Of a stretch of 64,000 bases of DNA, positions 41,132-49,867 are shown piece by piece. The position numbers and the translations under genes are program-made. The notes under the pieces were generated by a model. The model worked only from the letters and a program-made list of their open reading frames with translations, had not been told where the DNA came from and ran no database searches. Each line of letters starts with the position of its first letter. Position 1 is the stretch's first letter. The DNA is from Ulvibacterium marinum. GTDB lineage: Bacteria; Bacteroidota; Bacteroidia; Flavobacteriales; Flavobacteriaceae. Where the stretch lies: positions 191,859 to 255,858 of the forward strand of contig NZ_RBCJ01000003.1 in the NCBI RefSeq assembly GCF_003626755.1. The letters run 5' to 3'.

Positions 41132-42041
41132 CTATTACCGATTTATCGGTCACGAATTTTTGGATGACCTCTTTAATATCCTGTGTTTTGGCCTTCCCTT
41201 TTTCCAGGGGATAAAAATGCATAAACAGTGGTTGCCCATCTACCGCTTTGTTGAGGGTCAACGCTCCCTCCCTGTCATACACCTTGTCCCATGATTTGCG
41301 GACTTTTCCCCAGAACTTATGGTTGGATTTCCACCAATCCCGGGCAAGCTTACATTTTTCATCGGCTACTTTGGTATAGATGTTATAGCCTTTCTCCTGT
41401 GCCAACAACACATCTTCTTCACCATCACCTCGGATTACCTTATCGTTGTCCTGTTCGTGTATCCAGCCATAATCGGTAATTTCCTGTCGGTTGCCGCGGA
41501 GCATTACGTTATAATCATTTCTTTTGCTATATTCCCTTCTGGGTAGAGGGGCATCCGTCTTGTTTTCCCAATAATGCTTACCATCTATATGGATCCAAGT
41601 TGCCGAACCTGAATACCTGGGACTATCATCTACTTGAAAGACCTTTTGTGTCCATTTACCTTTTACATCTTCCGGGGGAAGTTTTTTGAACTTCCAGGTA
41701 TTGTCTTTATCATAATAAAAGACATTTTGATTTTCGTACTCCCAATCCTGTCGCCAGTGTTTTACGACCATAGTATCACTGACCACCAAAATGTGTTGTA
41801 TAGATAACTTGTTGTTTTTATCCTCTATGAGTTGGGCCCATTCCAGTGCAGCGGCCGTATAATCGTGGTGTTTTTCATAATCGATTTCAGGAGCAAATGT
41901 CTCCGTATACTTGAACTTGATTTCATAACAACCACACATATCCTTAATGGATTTGATGTCCTGCTGCTTTTTGTTTTCCTGTGCAAGAATCGAGAGGCTG
42001 AACATAACGGACAGCAGCCCAAAAAGAGCTAAATTTTTCAT
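41115..42041 (-). CDS. DUF6607 family exported protein
   Basis: ATG at 42041 gives 308 residues (the open frame extends to 42080). Signal peptide (MKNLALFGLLSVMFSLSILA), then a W/Y/K-rich domain starting MCGCYEIKFKYTETFAPE, matching the DUF6607 family as I recall it. The function is unknown; it recurs near heme and iron genes in Bacteroidota. It is first of the minus-strand operon and shares a promoter region with the TonB-dependent receptor. Confidence 0.78.
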   Translation of the reverse strand: MKNLALFGLLSVMFSLSILAQENKKQQDIKSIKDMCGCYEIKFKYTETFAPEIDYEKHHDYTAAALEWAQLIEDKNNKLSIQHILVVSDTMVVKHWRQDWEYENQNVFYYDKDNTWKFKKLPPEDVKGKWTQKVFQVDDSPRYSGSATWIHIDGKHYWENKTDAPLPRREYSKRNDYNVMLRGNRQEITDYGWIHEQDNDKVIRGDGEEDVLLAQEKGYNIYTKVADEKCKLARDWWKSNHKFWGKVRKSWDKVYDREGALTLNKAVDGQPLFMHFYPLEKGKAKTQDIKEVIQKFVTDKSVIDVQGK

Positions 42042-42077
42042 AATCATGGGTTTTAATTGATATCCAAAATTCTTCTC

Positions 42078-42126
42078 CAAAAATAGTATTTTTATTTAGA
42101 TTGATTAAAAATAACGCATATATTTG
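42078..42126. promoter_or_regulatory. Divergent promoters with Fur-box-like palindrome
   Basis: A 23-base imperfect palindrome lies at 42092-42114, with arms TTATTT and AAATAA and centre AGATTGATTAA, as in the A/T-rich Fur boxes of flavobacteria (recalled, not checked). On the plus strand TATATTTG (42119-42126) is the -7 element of the receptor gene at 42145; on the minus strand TATTTTTG (42085-42078) is that of the DUF6607 operon. One bound dimer would block both. Confidence 0.55.
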
Positions 42127-42144
42127 TCAAAATAATTATGTAGA

Positions 42145-44238
42145 ATGGATCTAAATAAGGTTTTCATCCTTGTTTTTATTGGGGTTCTGGGAACATCAAT
42201 TTTTGGTCAGGAAATGACCATGGAAAATGATTCCATACCCATAGAGGATTTGGACGAGGTAATCGTTACCGCCACCCGTACGTTGAGGCAGCTCTCTTCT
42301 CTACCACTGCCCGTTACCTTAATTTCCAAAACACAGTTACAGAAAACCGGAGTCATCCGTTTGGACGAAATACTCAACGAGCAGACCGGAATTATCACGG
42401 TGGCCGATGAAAGCGGATTTGAGGGCGTACAAATACAGGGTATCGCCTCGGATTATGTACTTATTCTTATCAATGGGGTGCCTTTGGTAGGAAGGTCCGC
42501 TGGTAATTTGGATTTAAGCAGACTCACCATCGGTAACATAAAACAAATAGAAATCGTAAAAGGCCCCTCCTCCAGTCTATATGGTTCCGAAGCATTGGGC
42601 GGGGTAATCAATATCATCACGGAAACTCCAAAGGACGGAGACTTGCATGGTGACATTTCATATAGGTTCGCTTCGTTCAATACGCACGATGCCAATATTA
42701 ACCTGAGCCAAAAATTAGATAAACTTGGCTATTCGTTTTTTGCCAATACCCTGCATAGTGATGGTTATGATCTGCAACCTGAGACCCAAGGGCAAACGGT
42801 ATCCCCTTTCAACAATTATACGTTCAATGGTCAGGTATTTTACGATTTTTCCAATCGATTAAAACTATTCGCCTCCGGCCGACATTATCAACAGCAACAG
42901 CAGGCTGATCTCTTTGTAAACGATGAGATGTTTGAAGGGGATAGTGATATTGACGAGACCAACGCACATCTGAGGTTTAATCATAAGGCCAACGATAAAT
43001 GGGCTCTGGAATACGAGTTCTACTACACCAATTACAAGGCATCCGAAATCTTGCAAAGCCCGATTACCGATGATGTATTCAGCCAAAGTAATTTTGATCA
43101 AAATCTGGTGAGGCCAGAAATTAGAGCCACGTATACCTTCAAACCAAAACATGCACTTACCACTGGGGCGGGTTACAATCATGAGAATCTGGATAGTACA
43201 TTTTTTGATGAAAAAGTGGTCTTCGATTCTCAGTACGTCTTTGCCCAATATGATTTTTTTCCATGGGAAAAACTAAACCTGATTCTTGGCGCACGCTTTG
43301 ACAATCATAGCGAATACCAGTCCCAGTTTAGCCCCAAAGCCTCGGCCAACTTTCAATTGAGCGAAGCCATTTCGGTAAAGGGTTCCATAGGTTATGGCTT
43401 TAAAGCCCCTGATTTTAGGCAACTTTATTTTGATTTTACCAATTCTGCGGTCGGTTATACAGTACTGGGCTATAACGTTGCCATAGAAAAAGTCCAGGAA
43501 TTGGAAACCCAGGGACAATTGACCGACATCCTTTTTGACCTATCCGAATTGGAGGAACCCTTGGAAGCGGAAAGTTCCATTGGGTACAATTTGGGTGCCG
43601 GTTATGCAATGGGAAACGTAAAACTGAATCTCAACTTTTTTCGAAACGATTTTAAAAACTTAATTGATACAAGGGCCATTGCCAGACGGACCAATGGACA
43701 AAATGTATTCAGCTATGCCAATTTTGACCGGATCTATACTACCGGTTTTGAAATGGATGCCAGTTATAGCTTTAACAAACAATTGACCTTTACCGCAGGC
43801 TATCAGTTACTATATGCCAAGGATAAGGAAAAAAAGGTGGCCTTGGAACGGGGCGAGGTATTTGCGCGCGACCCTCAAACCCTGCAGACCATAGCTTTGG
43901 ACAACTCGGATTATTTTGGGCTCGTCAACCGTTCCAGGCACACCGCCAACTTTAAGGTATTCTATGATGTTCCCCAATGGGACTTCAATATCAACATCCG
44001 AATAAACTATAGAAGCAAATACGGACTTTTCGATGGCAATGGTAATGGAATCTTGGACGATTTTGACACCACTTTTGTGGATGGCTACGCCCTTGCCAAT
44101 CTGGCATTGAACAAAACCTTTTCGAAAAAGTACACCTTACAATTGGGGGCCAACAACCTCTTTGATTATAAGGACGAGGAGAATATACCCGGCCTTGCCG
44201 GAATACTGCTATTTACTAAAATCAATTTTAAATTCTAA
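42145..44238 (+). CDS. TonB-dependent outer-membrane receptor, probable heme receptor
   Basis: The 697-residue protein has a signal peptide (about 1-22), a TonB-box/plug start DEVIVTATRTLRQL, plug-domain signatures VKGPSSSLYGSEALGGVINI, a 22-strand barrel region and a terminal phenylalanine in NFKF. A GFKAPDFRQLYF segment corresponds to the FRAP motif of heme receptors. HmuY follows within 11 bases, so heme uptake is the best reading; siderophore or vitamin B12 uptake is less likely. Confidence 0.9.
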   Translation: MDLNKVFILVFIGVLGTSIFGQEMTMENDSIPIEDLDEVIVTATRTLRQLSSLPLPVTLISKTQLQKTGVIRLDEILNEQTGIITVADESGFEGVQIQGIASDYVLILINGVPLVGRSAGNLDLSRLTIGNIKQIEIVKGPSSSLYGSEALGGVINIITETPKDGDLHGDISYRFASFNTHDANINLSQKLDKLGYSFFANTLHSDGYDLQPETQGQTVSPFNNYTFNGQVFYDFSNRLKLFASGRHYQQQQQADLFVNDEMFEGDSDIDETNAHLRFNHKANDKWALEYEFYYTNYKASEILQSPITDDVFSQSNFDQNLVRPEIRATYTFKPKHALTTGAGYNHENLDSTFFDEKVVFDSQYVFAQYDFFPWEKLNLILGARFDNHSEYQSQFSPKASANFQLSEAISVKGSIGYGFKAPDFRQLYFDFTNSAVGYTVLGYNVAIEKVQELETQGQLTDILFDLSELEEPLEAESSIGYNLGAGYAMGNVKLNLNFFRNDFKNLIDTRAIARRTNGQNVFSYANFDRIYTTGFEMDASYSFNKQLTFTAGYQLLYAKDKEKKVALERGEVFARDPQTLQTIALDNSDYFGLVNRSRHTANFKVFYDVPQWDFNINIRINYRSKYGLFDGNGNGILDDFDTTFVDGYALANLALNKTFSKKYTLQLGANNLFDYKDEENIPGLAGILLFTKINFKF

Positions 44239-44249
44239 AAACAATTCCA

Positions 44250-44888
44250 ATGAAAATTATGATTAAATTCTTTACTATACTTTTTGTCGCTTTTGTATTT
44301 GTTTCGTGTAGCGACGATGATAATGGCCCTGAGCCCTTGGCTGTAGAAAGTAAAACAGCGACCAACATTCCTGCCCCACAAACGGGAGGACAACCCACCT
44401 CAGATCCTATAGGCGGCCCATTTACAAAGTTCAGTTTTTCAACCGGTGCCGTCACTACAAGTGAAACGGAATGGGATATTGCTTTTAGGGGTACTACAAT
44501 AGCTGTTAATGGTGGAGCGGCTACAGGTACCAATGATGAACCTGAAAGAAATGGTGAAGCCGGGGCCTTTGTAGCAACAGGTACTTTTGCAAGTATTACG
44601 GATGCTGCAAGTTACACCTTTGCGCAAGATTCTGATAGTGGTTTTGCCATCCTTACAGGAAGCGATAATGGATGGTATAACTATACTCCTTTTCCTGTAA
44701 ACGTAATTTCCCCCATTCCTGGACGGGTTTTGGTGCTTAGGACCCATGATGGGAAATATGCGAAGCTGGAGATATTGAGTTACTATAGGGATGCACCTGC
44801 AGAACCTGACGGCATGGCTGACGAAGCCCGTTTTTATACCTTCAATTACGTGTACAATCCCAACGAAGGGCAAACCACCTTGGAATAA
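44250..44888 (+). CDS. hmuY: HmuY-family heme-binding lipoprotein
   Basis: The 212-residue lipoprotein (lipobox VFVSC, C20) has the HmuY fold sequence: WDIAFRGTTIAVNGG, then GRVLVLRTHDGKYAKLEILSYY, with closing RFYTFNYVYNPNEG. HmuY proteins bind heme and pass it to the partner receptor. It starts 11 bases after the receptor gene and its stop TAA overlaps the next ATG (TAATG). The particular heme-ligating residues could not be identified by eye. Confidence 0.86.
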   Translation: MKIMIKFFTILFVAFVFVSCSDDDNGPEPLAVESKTATNIPAPQTGGQPTSDPIGGPFTKFSFSTGAVTTSETEWDIAFRGTTIAVNGGAATGTNDEPERNGEAGAFVATGTFASITDAASYTFAQDSDSGFAILTGSDNGWYNYTPFPVNVISPIPGRVLVLRTHDGKYAKLEILSYYRDAPAEPDGMADEARFYTFNYVYNPNEGQTTLE

Positions 44889-45337
44889 TGGGAAAGCCTG
44901 TGAAAATAGTATTCATAATTTTTCGCTTGATTTTGGGTGGAATGATGCTCTATGGTGGGATACAAAAATTCCAAAGACCTTTACCTTCTCCTGTGGAAGT
45001 GGTGGAAAAAGCGGAAAAGTTTGCCGCGCCCGAAAAGGAAAATACGCTACAAAAGATATTGTATATCAGCGGAGCAAAACAGACAGGCTATTTCTGGCAG
45101 GTCTTGGGCATTTGTGAATTGTTGTTCGGTCTATTGTTGTTACTTCAGGGAACCAGTTTGGTAGGTGCCTTCTTTCTCTTGCCTATTACATTACACATTT
45201 TTTTGTTCCATGTATTTCTTGAGTCCGATGAGGTGGGAGAACTTCTGGAAACAGGCGGATTGTTTCTAATCAATATTCTTTTGGTTCTGAAGGAAAAGGA
45301 TAAGTGGAAACATTTGTTATGGATAAAACCGATTTGA
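44888..45337 (+). CDS. DoxX-like membrane protein
   Basis: The 149-residue protein has about four transmembrane helices and a DoxX-type start RLILGGMMLYGGIQKFQ, followed by GTSLVGAFFLLPITLHIFLFHV. DoxX-like proteins are small quinone- or redox-associated membrane proteins. It overlaps hmuY by one base (TAATG), so it belongs to the heme operon. Confidence 0.78.
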   Translation: MGKPVKIVFIIFRLILGGMMLYGGIQKFQRPLPSPVEVVEKAEKFAAPEKENTLQKILYISGAKQTGYFWQVLGICELLFGLLLLLQGTSLVGAFFLLPITLHIFLFHVFLESDEVGELLETGGLFLINILLVLKEKDKWKHLLWIKPI

Positions 45338-45435
45338 GTTTGAGTTAGTTGGGGCCGGAAATTTATCAGGTTTGGTTTCCGGCCTTTTTAATCACTTTAA
45401 CAAACCTTGGAATCCATTACAAACGGACTAAAAAT

Positions 45436-45801
45436 ATGGAACTACTCTACCAAAATGATTACGGTGCAACTTACAGAATTTTTCGTAGCCCCAACCCCTC
45501 CTGTGAGATTCAGCTGATCATTGACACCGCCGGCCTCTTTATGTCCCGTTCGGACTTGGACCACCTGCTCAAAATTGTTCTTAAATCCCATGGGTCATCA
45601 TGTACATGCCCAGAATGTGGTGGAGATCGTTGCAACAAAATATGGTGCACCAATCCTTTAATGGATATCCACCTTAAGGTGGACGAACGTATCCTTTTTT
45701 TATTGGAAGACCTTATTAAAGGAACCCTGTTTATCTTGGATATGGAATCTACCTTAGAAGAACATCTTCTCAAGCCGAAGAATGACGGGGAATGGAAATA
45801 G
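45436..45801 (+). CDS. Small cysteine-motif protein, heme locus copy B
   Basis: ATG at 45436 gives 121 residues; an upstream TTG at 45349 is possible but less natural. C56, C58, C61, C66 and C71 form a cluster (CTCPECGGDRC), preceded by IQLIIDTAGLFMSRSDL and followed by LIKGTLFILDMESTL. It is the paralogue of the protein at 40209-40580. The retained cysteine spacing suggests metal or Fe-S binding; this is not proven. It is probably in the receptor-hmuY-DoxX transcript. Confidence 0.75.
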   Translation: MELLYQNDYGATYRIFRSPNPSCEIQLIIDTAGLFMSRSDLDHLLKIVLKSHGSSCTCPECGGDRCNKIWCTNPLMDIHLKVDERILFLLEDLIKGTLFILDMESTLEEHLLKPKNDGEWK

Positions 45802-46015
45802 AACCGGAGTTGGAGGGTTTAAAAATCTGACTGAACCGGTTCAATATGGGGCAAAATATAGGAAGTAATATAGGTAACGAATGCATGATCAAGTCTACCC
45901 ATTATAGTAATCTGCTTTGATAGTCCTAAAAATAAGAAGCTGACCATAGTCATTTCCTAAAAGTGTTTTCCGATTTATTTTGGTGGCTTAACAACCCATA
46001 AAAACACAAACTGTC

Positions 46016-46873
46016 GTGAAAAGAATACTATTGCCCACAGATTTTTCCGAAAACGCTTATAATGCCATCGATTATGCCTTAAATCTTTTTAAAGAAGAGG
46101 CATGCTCTTTTTATCTGCTACACGTGTTCTCTCCATCCATTTACTATGAAGAAAGAACATTTTATGATGATAGGAAAATGCCTTTGGACGATGAAAACCA
46201 AATAGATTCACTACGGCAATTGAATGAACTACGGGAACGAATTTTGAAGAAATTTAAAAACCCCAAACACATATTTGTCCCGCACTCTACGTTGGGCTTC
46301 CTTGTAGATGAAATTGGAACTATGATAGAAAAGGAAGAGATAGACTTGGTTATCATGGGAACAAAGGGAGCTACAGGGGCAAAAGAAGTCCTCTTTGGTA
46401 CCAATACGGTGGATGTCATCAAAAAAATAGAATGTCCGGTAATTGCGGTTCCATCCAATTATATTTTTAAGATTCCTGGGAATGTATTGTTTCCGACCGA
46501 TTATGAAATTGATTACCGAAAAGAACAGCTCGCAGAACTACTAAATATTGCCAACGAATACAACTCAGCAATCCATATATTACATATAGGAGGGAGTTCT
46601 AATCTTAGTGAACAACAGGTGTCGAACAAATTGAAACTGCAAAAAATAGTAAAAGGGAATTCTTTATTCTATGATATTCCCAACGGTAATACTGTTGAGG
46701 GAATCTATAAATTTCAGGCAAAGAACCCTATGGATTTTTTGATCATGATACAAAACAAGCGCACTTTTTTGGAGCGCCTTTTTATAAAATCGATTGTAAA
46801 GAAAATTGGGTTTACTATTACCATTCCTTTTATGGTATTACCACATTGGAGCAAAAAAGGGGATACACAATGA
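46016..46873 (+). CDS. Universal stress protein (tandem domain)
   Basis: GTG at 46016 gives 285 residues beginning MKRILLPTDFSENAYNAI. The first UspA domain has the ATP-type motif GTKGATGAKEVLFGTNT followed by CPVIAVPSN. The second domain (about 155-285) is diverged and lacks a clear ATP motif. Single gene. The 214-base gap before it contains the palindrome TGAACCGGTTCA at 45832-45843 and nothing else recognisable. Confidence 0.9.
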   Translation: MKRILLPTDFSENAYNAIDYALNLFKEEACSFYLLHVFSPSIYYEERTFYDDRKMPLDDENQIDSLRQLNELRERILKKFKNPKHIFVPHSTLGFLVDEIGTMIEKEEIDLVIMGTKGATGAKEVLFGTNTVDVIKKIECPVIAVPSNYIFKIPGNVLFPTDYEIDYRKEQLAELLNIANEYNSAIHILHIGGSSNLSEQQVSNKLKLQKIVKGNSLFYDIPNGNTVEGIYKFQAKNPMDFLIMIQNKRTFLERLFIKSIVKKIGFTITIPFMVLPHWSKKGDTQ

Positions 46874-46965
46874 CTTTTTCCAACTTTATTGCAATACTTT
46901 TTGAGTTTGGAGTTGGCAAAACATATGGGAACAAGTTTTAGTTGATCGATTTAATACTACTAAAT

Positions 46966-47337
46966 TCATTCCTCAATAAATGTTCCCTTTTCTTGGACCA
47001 CGGTCATGCCCCATTCAGCTATGGATGTCAAAATCGGAACCAAACTTTCACCGAACGGGGTAAGGGCATATTCCACTTTTAATGGTGGTTTTTTTGTATA
47101 GACTTTCCGGGAGATCAAGCCATCTTTTTCCAGTTGTTTAAGCTGCAAACTCAACGTACGTTCTGTAATGGTAGAAATTAATTTTCGCAATTCATTATAC
47201 CGTTTCTTTCCGTCGATAAGATAAACCAATATCACGCTTTTCCACTTCCCTCCGATAAATTCCATAGCAATGCTGGTGGTACAGGAAAACAATTTGTCAT
47301 TGTATTTTATCAGTCGTCTTTCATGTTGTTTTGCCAT
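46966..47337 (-). CDS. HxlR-family transcriptional regulator
   Basis: ATG at 47337 gives 123 residues (a TTG lies at 47346). It has a conserved cysteine (C19 in KLFSCTTSI), the winged helix (YNELRKLISTITERTLSLQLKQLEKDGL) and wing PPLKVEYALTPFG. In QorR and YodB relatives the cysteine senses quinones. It is divergent from a quinone oxidoreductase gene, and two matched inverted repeats lie between them. Confidence 0.92.
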   Translation of the reverse strand: MAKQHERRLIKYNDKLFSCTTSIAMEFIGGKWKSVILVYLIDGKKRYNELRKLISTITERTLSLQLKQLEKDGLISRKVYTKKPPLKVEYALTPFGESLVPILTSIAEWGMTVVQEKGTFIEE

Positions 47338-47387
47338 ATGTGCCAAAATATAGGAACCAAAATTAGAATACTATATAGAATTATGCA

Positions 47388-47404
47388 ACTATACTTAATA
47401 TAGT
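47388..47404. promoter_or_regulatory. HxlR-type operator, site 1
   Basis: ACTATA-CTTAA-TATAGT is a perfect inverted repeat with 5-base spacer, 51 bases upstream of the HxlR gene start. The same arms and spacer length occur in site 2 at 47522-47538. Confidence 0.65.
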
Positions 47405-47511
47405 AATTATTGAAGTTTTATATATCTGAATATCAAATATATAAATTATAATTGGTTATTTTTTTAATACTATCATTTTTGACCGTTATTGTGAGATTTG
47501 AAAACCCAAAT

Positions 47512-47538
47512 TACTTTTGTCACTATACTTTTTATAGT
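47512..47538 (+). promoter_or_regulatory. Quinone oxidoreductase promoter with HxlR-type operator, site 2
   Basis: TACTTTTG (47512-47519) matches TAnnTTTG, with TTG (47489-47491) 20 bases upstream as -33. Immediately downstream is ACTATA-CTTTT-TATAGT (47522-47538), a perfect inverted repeat over the expected transcription start, 27 bases before the ATG. Repression by the neighbouring HxlR protein is likely. Confidence 0.68.
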
Positions 47539-47565
47539 TTAACAGTCACAGCTAACACAAAAAAT

Positions 47566-48507
47566 ATGAAGGCAATAGTATTGGAAGAAACAGGAGGAGC
47601 TGAAAATCTGACCATCAAGGATATTGAAAATCCTGTGGCTAAGGAAAATGAGGTGTTAATAGCTGTAAAAGCTATCAGTGTTAATCCCGTTGATTATAAG
47701 GTACGCGCCAATGATGAGGTGCTTCAAAAGATATGTGGGGGACAAGCCCCCATAATTCTGGGTTGGGACGTAGCAGGAAAAGTGGTAGCCATAGGTAACG
47801 GTATTTCCCAATATAAAGTGGGCGATGAAGTTTTTGGGATGCTAAATTTTCCTGGAAGAGGAAATGCCTATGCCGAGATTGTGGCTGCTCCGGAAGACCA
47901 TATCGCAAAAATGCCCAAGAACCTATCTTTTGAAGATGCGGCGGCAACGACTTTGGCCGCATTGACCGCCCTACAGGTTTTACAGGGCAAGGTTCAAAAA
48001 GATGACAAGGTGCTTATACATGCCGGATCTGGAGGCGTTGGTCATTTTGCGATTCAAATTGCCAAATGGTTGGGCGCTTATGTGATTACGACCAGCTCGG
48101 CCAAGAATAGGGATTTTGTTTTGGCCTTGGGTGCGGACGAACATATAGACTATAGAGCACAGGCCTTTGAAAATGTCGTTAGGGATATAGATTTTGTCTT
48201 TGATATGTTCAATGGGGATATCTTGCTAAACTCGGTCAAAGTGGTAAAGAAAGGAGGCTCCATCGTTTCCATACCAACACCGGAGTTTTCCGATGAAATC
48301 ATGAATTTGGCCAAAGAACGCAATGTCCATGTTTCTAATCTTTTGGTACAATCTAATGGAAATGATATGAATACGCTTAAAGGCCTGTTGGAAAGTGGAG
48401 CTATCAAACCACAGGTTTCCAAAACTTTTCCTTTTGACCGTATGGCGGAGGCACATCAACAGCTGGAAAGTGGTAGGACCGTGGGAAAAGTAGTGGTTAC
48501 CTTATAA
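47566..48507 (+). CDS. NADP-dependent quinone oxidoreductase (MDR family)
   Basis: ATG at 47566 gives 313 residues; the longer frame to 47452 would cross the promoter. The sequence is a zinc-free medium-chain dehydrogenase: MKAIVLEETGG, GWDVAGKVVAIG, and the cofactor site HAGSGGVGHFAIQIAK. Members reduce quinones or alkenals. The divergent HxlR gene and twin operators fit the QorR/qor2 and YodB type of quinone-stress switch. Confidence 0.9.
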   Translation: MKAIVLEETGGAENLTIKDIENPVAKENEVLIAVKAISVNPVDYKVRANDEVLQKICGGQAPIILGWDVAGKVVAIGNGISQYKVGDEVFGMLNFPGRGNAYAEIVAAPEDHIAKMPKNLSFEDAAATTLAALTALQVLQGKVQKDDKVLIHAGSGGVGHFAIQIAKWLGAYVITTSSAKNRDFVLALGADEHIDYRAQAFENVVRDIDFVFDMFNGDILLNSVKVVKKGGSIVSIPTPEFSDEIMNLAKERNVHVSNLLVQSNGNDMNTLKGLLESGAIKPQVSKTFPFDRMAEAHQQLESGRTVGKVVVTL

Positions 48508-48724
48508 ATGGACATGCTTATGGTATCAATAAAAGAAGTTAAGGGCGCATTAACTTTTGAAAGTTACCGTTTTCCAGGCCATTGTTGTTAACTTGGCGGC
48601 TGGCTTTCTTTCTTTTATTCGGGGCTTTGTACCTCCCCAAGATTTATACTTTGTCAATGCCGTTAAAGTCTGTGATTACTTCCTTTGCTTGTTTCATCGT
48701 CTGGCATAGGTTTCTGGACAATCC

Positions 48725-49867
48725 TTATTTTAAGTCTTCATCCAGGACTTGGATATCAAGTGATGCTCTTTCGCCGGTTGCCATCCAGAAGTTATAGGTA
48801 TTGCCCCAATACCCATCCGGTGTTCCCTGCCTGGCAAAGTTTTCCAAGTGCCGGCTGATGGTATCACTCTGATCTTCACCGATTTTCGTAGTAGAGATTA
48901 TTACGGCTAAGGCCTTAAATGATTTCTGTGAATTTTGAACGGACGGGACACGTTCCCCATGTTGAGTGATAAGATCGGCATTGGTTAGGGTCGTAATAGC
49001 ATCCGCTGTAAATTGTCCGAATGCACTTCCTCTTTCAGGGTTTTCAGCTACCTGGATCGATTCCAACTCCCCTGAACTTATAAGGCCCATGGCATACAGT
49101 TCTATATTGCTGTAGGGAACAGAATTGCCCCCATTGGCATTTGGGCCAAATCCGTTCTTGCCATTTAATTTGCCCTGATAGGTATTATTGCCTAGATCTA
49201 TGAGTTCATCAAAACCGCCTAATTGCCCACCGGCACTGGAATATCCCCAATGCCCACCAATGGTAGTCGGAATAAAGCTGTGGTTGCTCCAATAATGGGC
49301 AATTTCGTGTAGAAATGGACCGTTGACGATATACTCCGTCCGAGGCATATGGATTACACTTTTCAGCGTACCAAGAGAACCATATTCCGGGGTGCCTTCA
49401 TAGAGGGACATACCAAGACCCTGAACGTCATTTTTGACCTTGTAGGACCTGCCATAATATAGGCCATCCGGCTGCTGCTCTTCTACGGATAGAATAAATA
49501 TAAAATCAAAATCATCATTAAAATGTTCATATACTTTTTGAGATACCATTTTTACATCCCCTTCGCCTTCCAAAAACTTATTGTACTCATTGTTCGACAA
49601 AACAAAATTTACCAGTCTTCGATTATCCTCCAAGACAAAATTTTCTTCAAACACAATGGCCCCCGAAGTATCCGGATTTTCATCAACATCATTGTCAGTA
49701 CCATCGTTATTTTCTGTGTCGTCCGAAATTTGCGAATTATCGATAACTTCAATAGTGTCTTCATTGTCCGTGCTACAAGAACTATTTAACAATACCATAG
49801 AAAATAAGAAAATGGGGAGAAAGATTTTCACAAAACTCTCTGTAAGGCTCAAAGAAGTACTTTTCAT
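48725..49867 (-). CDS. Lipoprotein with HEIAH zinc-type motif
   Basis: The 380-residue protein has a lipobox LNSSC (C31), an Asp/Asn-rich linker (about 35-68) and a domain containing HEIAHYWSNH (HExxH at 187-191), followed by Gly-rich GGHWGYSSAGGQLGG. HExxH with an immediately hydrophobic context suggests a gluzincin/metzincin-type metallopeptidase; the third ligand is not certain. No known family was recognised. It stands alone. The 217-base gap 48508-48724 downstream shows nothing recognisable. Confidence 0.6.
   Translation of the reverse strand: MKSTSLSLTESFVKIFLPIFLFSMVLLNSSCSTDNEDTIEVIDNSQISDDTENNDGTDNDVDENPDTSGAIVFEENFVLEDNRRLVNFVLSNNEYNKFLEGEGDVKMVSQKVYEHFNDDFDFIFILSVEEQQPDGLYYGRSYKVKNDVQGLGMSLYEGTPEYGSLGTLKSVIHMPRTEYIVNGPFLHEIAHYWSNHSFIPTTIGGHWGYSSAGGQLGGFDELIDLGNNTYQGKLNGKNGFGPNANGGNSVPYSNIELYAMGLISSGELESIQVAENPERGSAFGQFTADAITTLTNADLITQHGERVPSVQNSQKSFKALAVIISTTKIGEDQSDTISRHLENFARQGTPDGYWGNTYNFWMATGERASLDIQVLDEDLK

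Noticed and set aside
45832-45843. 12-base palindrome TGAACCGGTTCA before the universal stress gene
   Set aside because: It lies far from a recognisable promoter and 30 bases after the preceding stop, with no T-run; its role is not supported.
48582-48797. 71-codon plus-strand ORF after the quinone oxidoreductase gene
   Set aside because: It overlaps the 3' end of the HEIAH lipoprotein gene antisense and shows no protein-like features apart from hydrophobicity.
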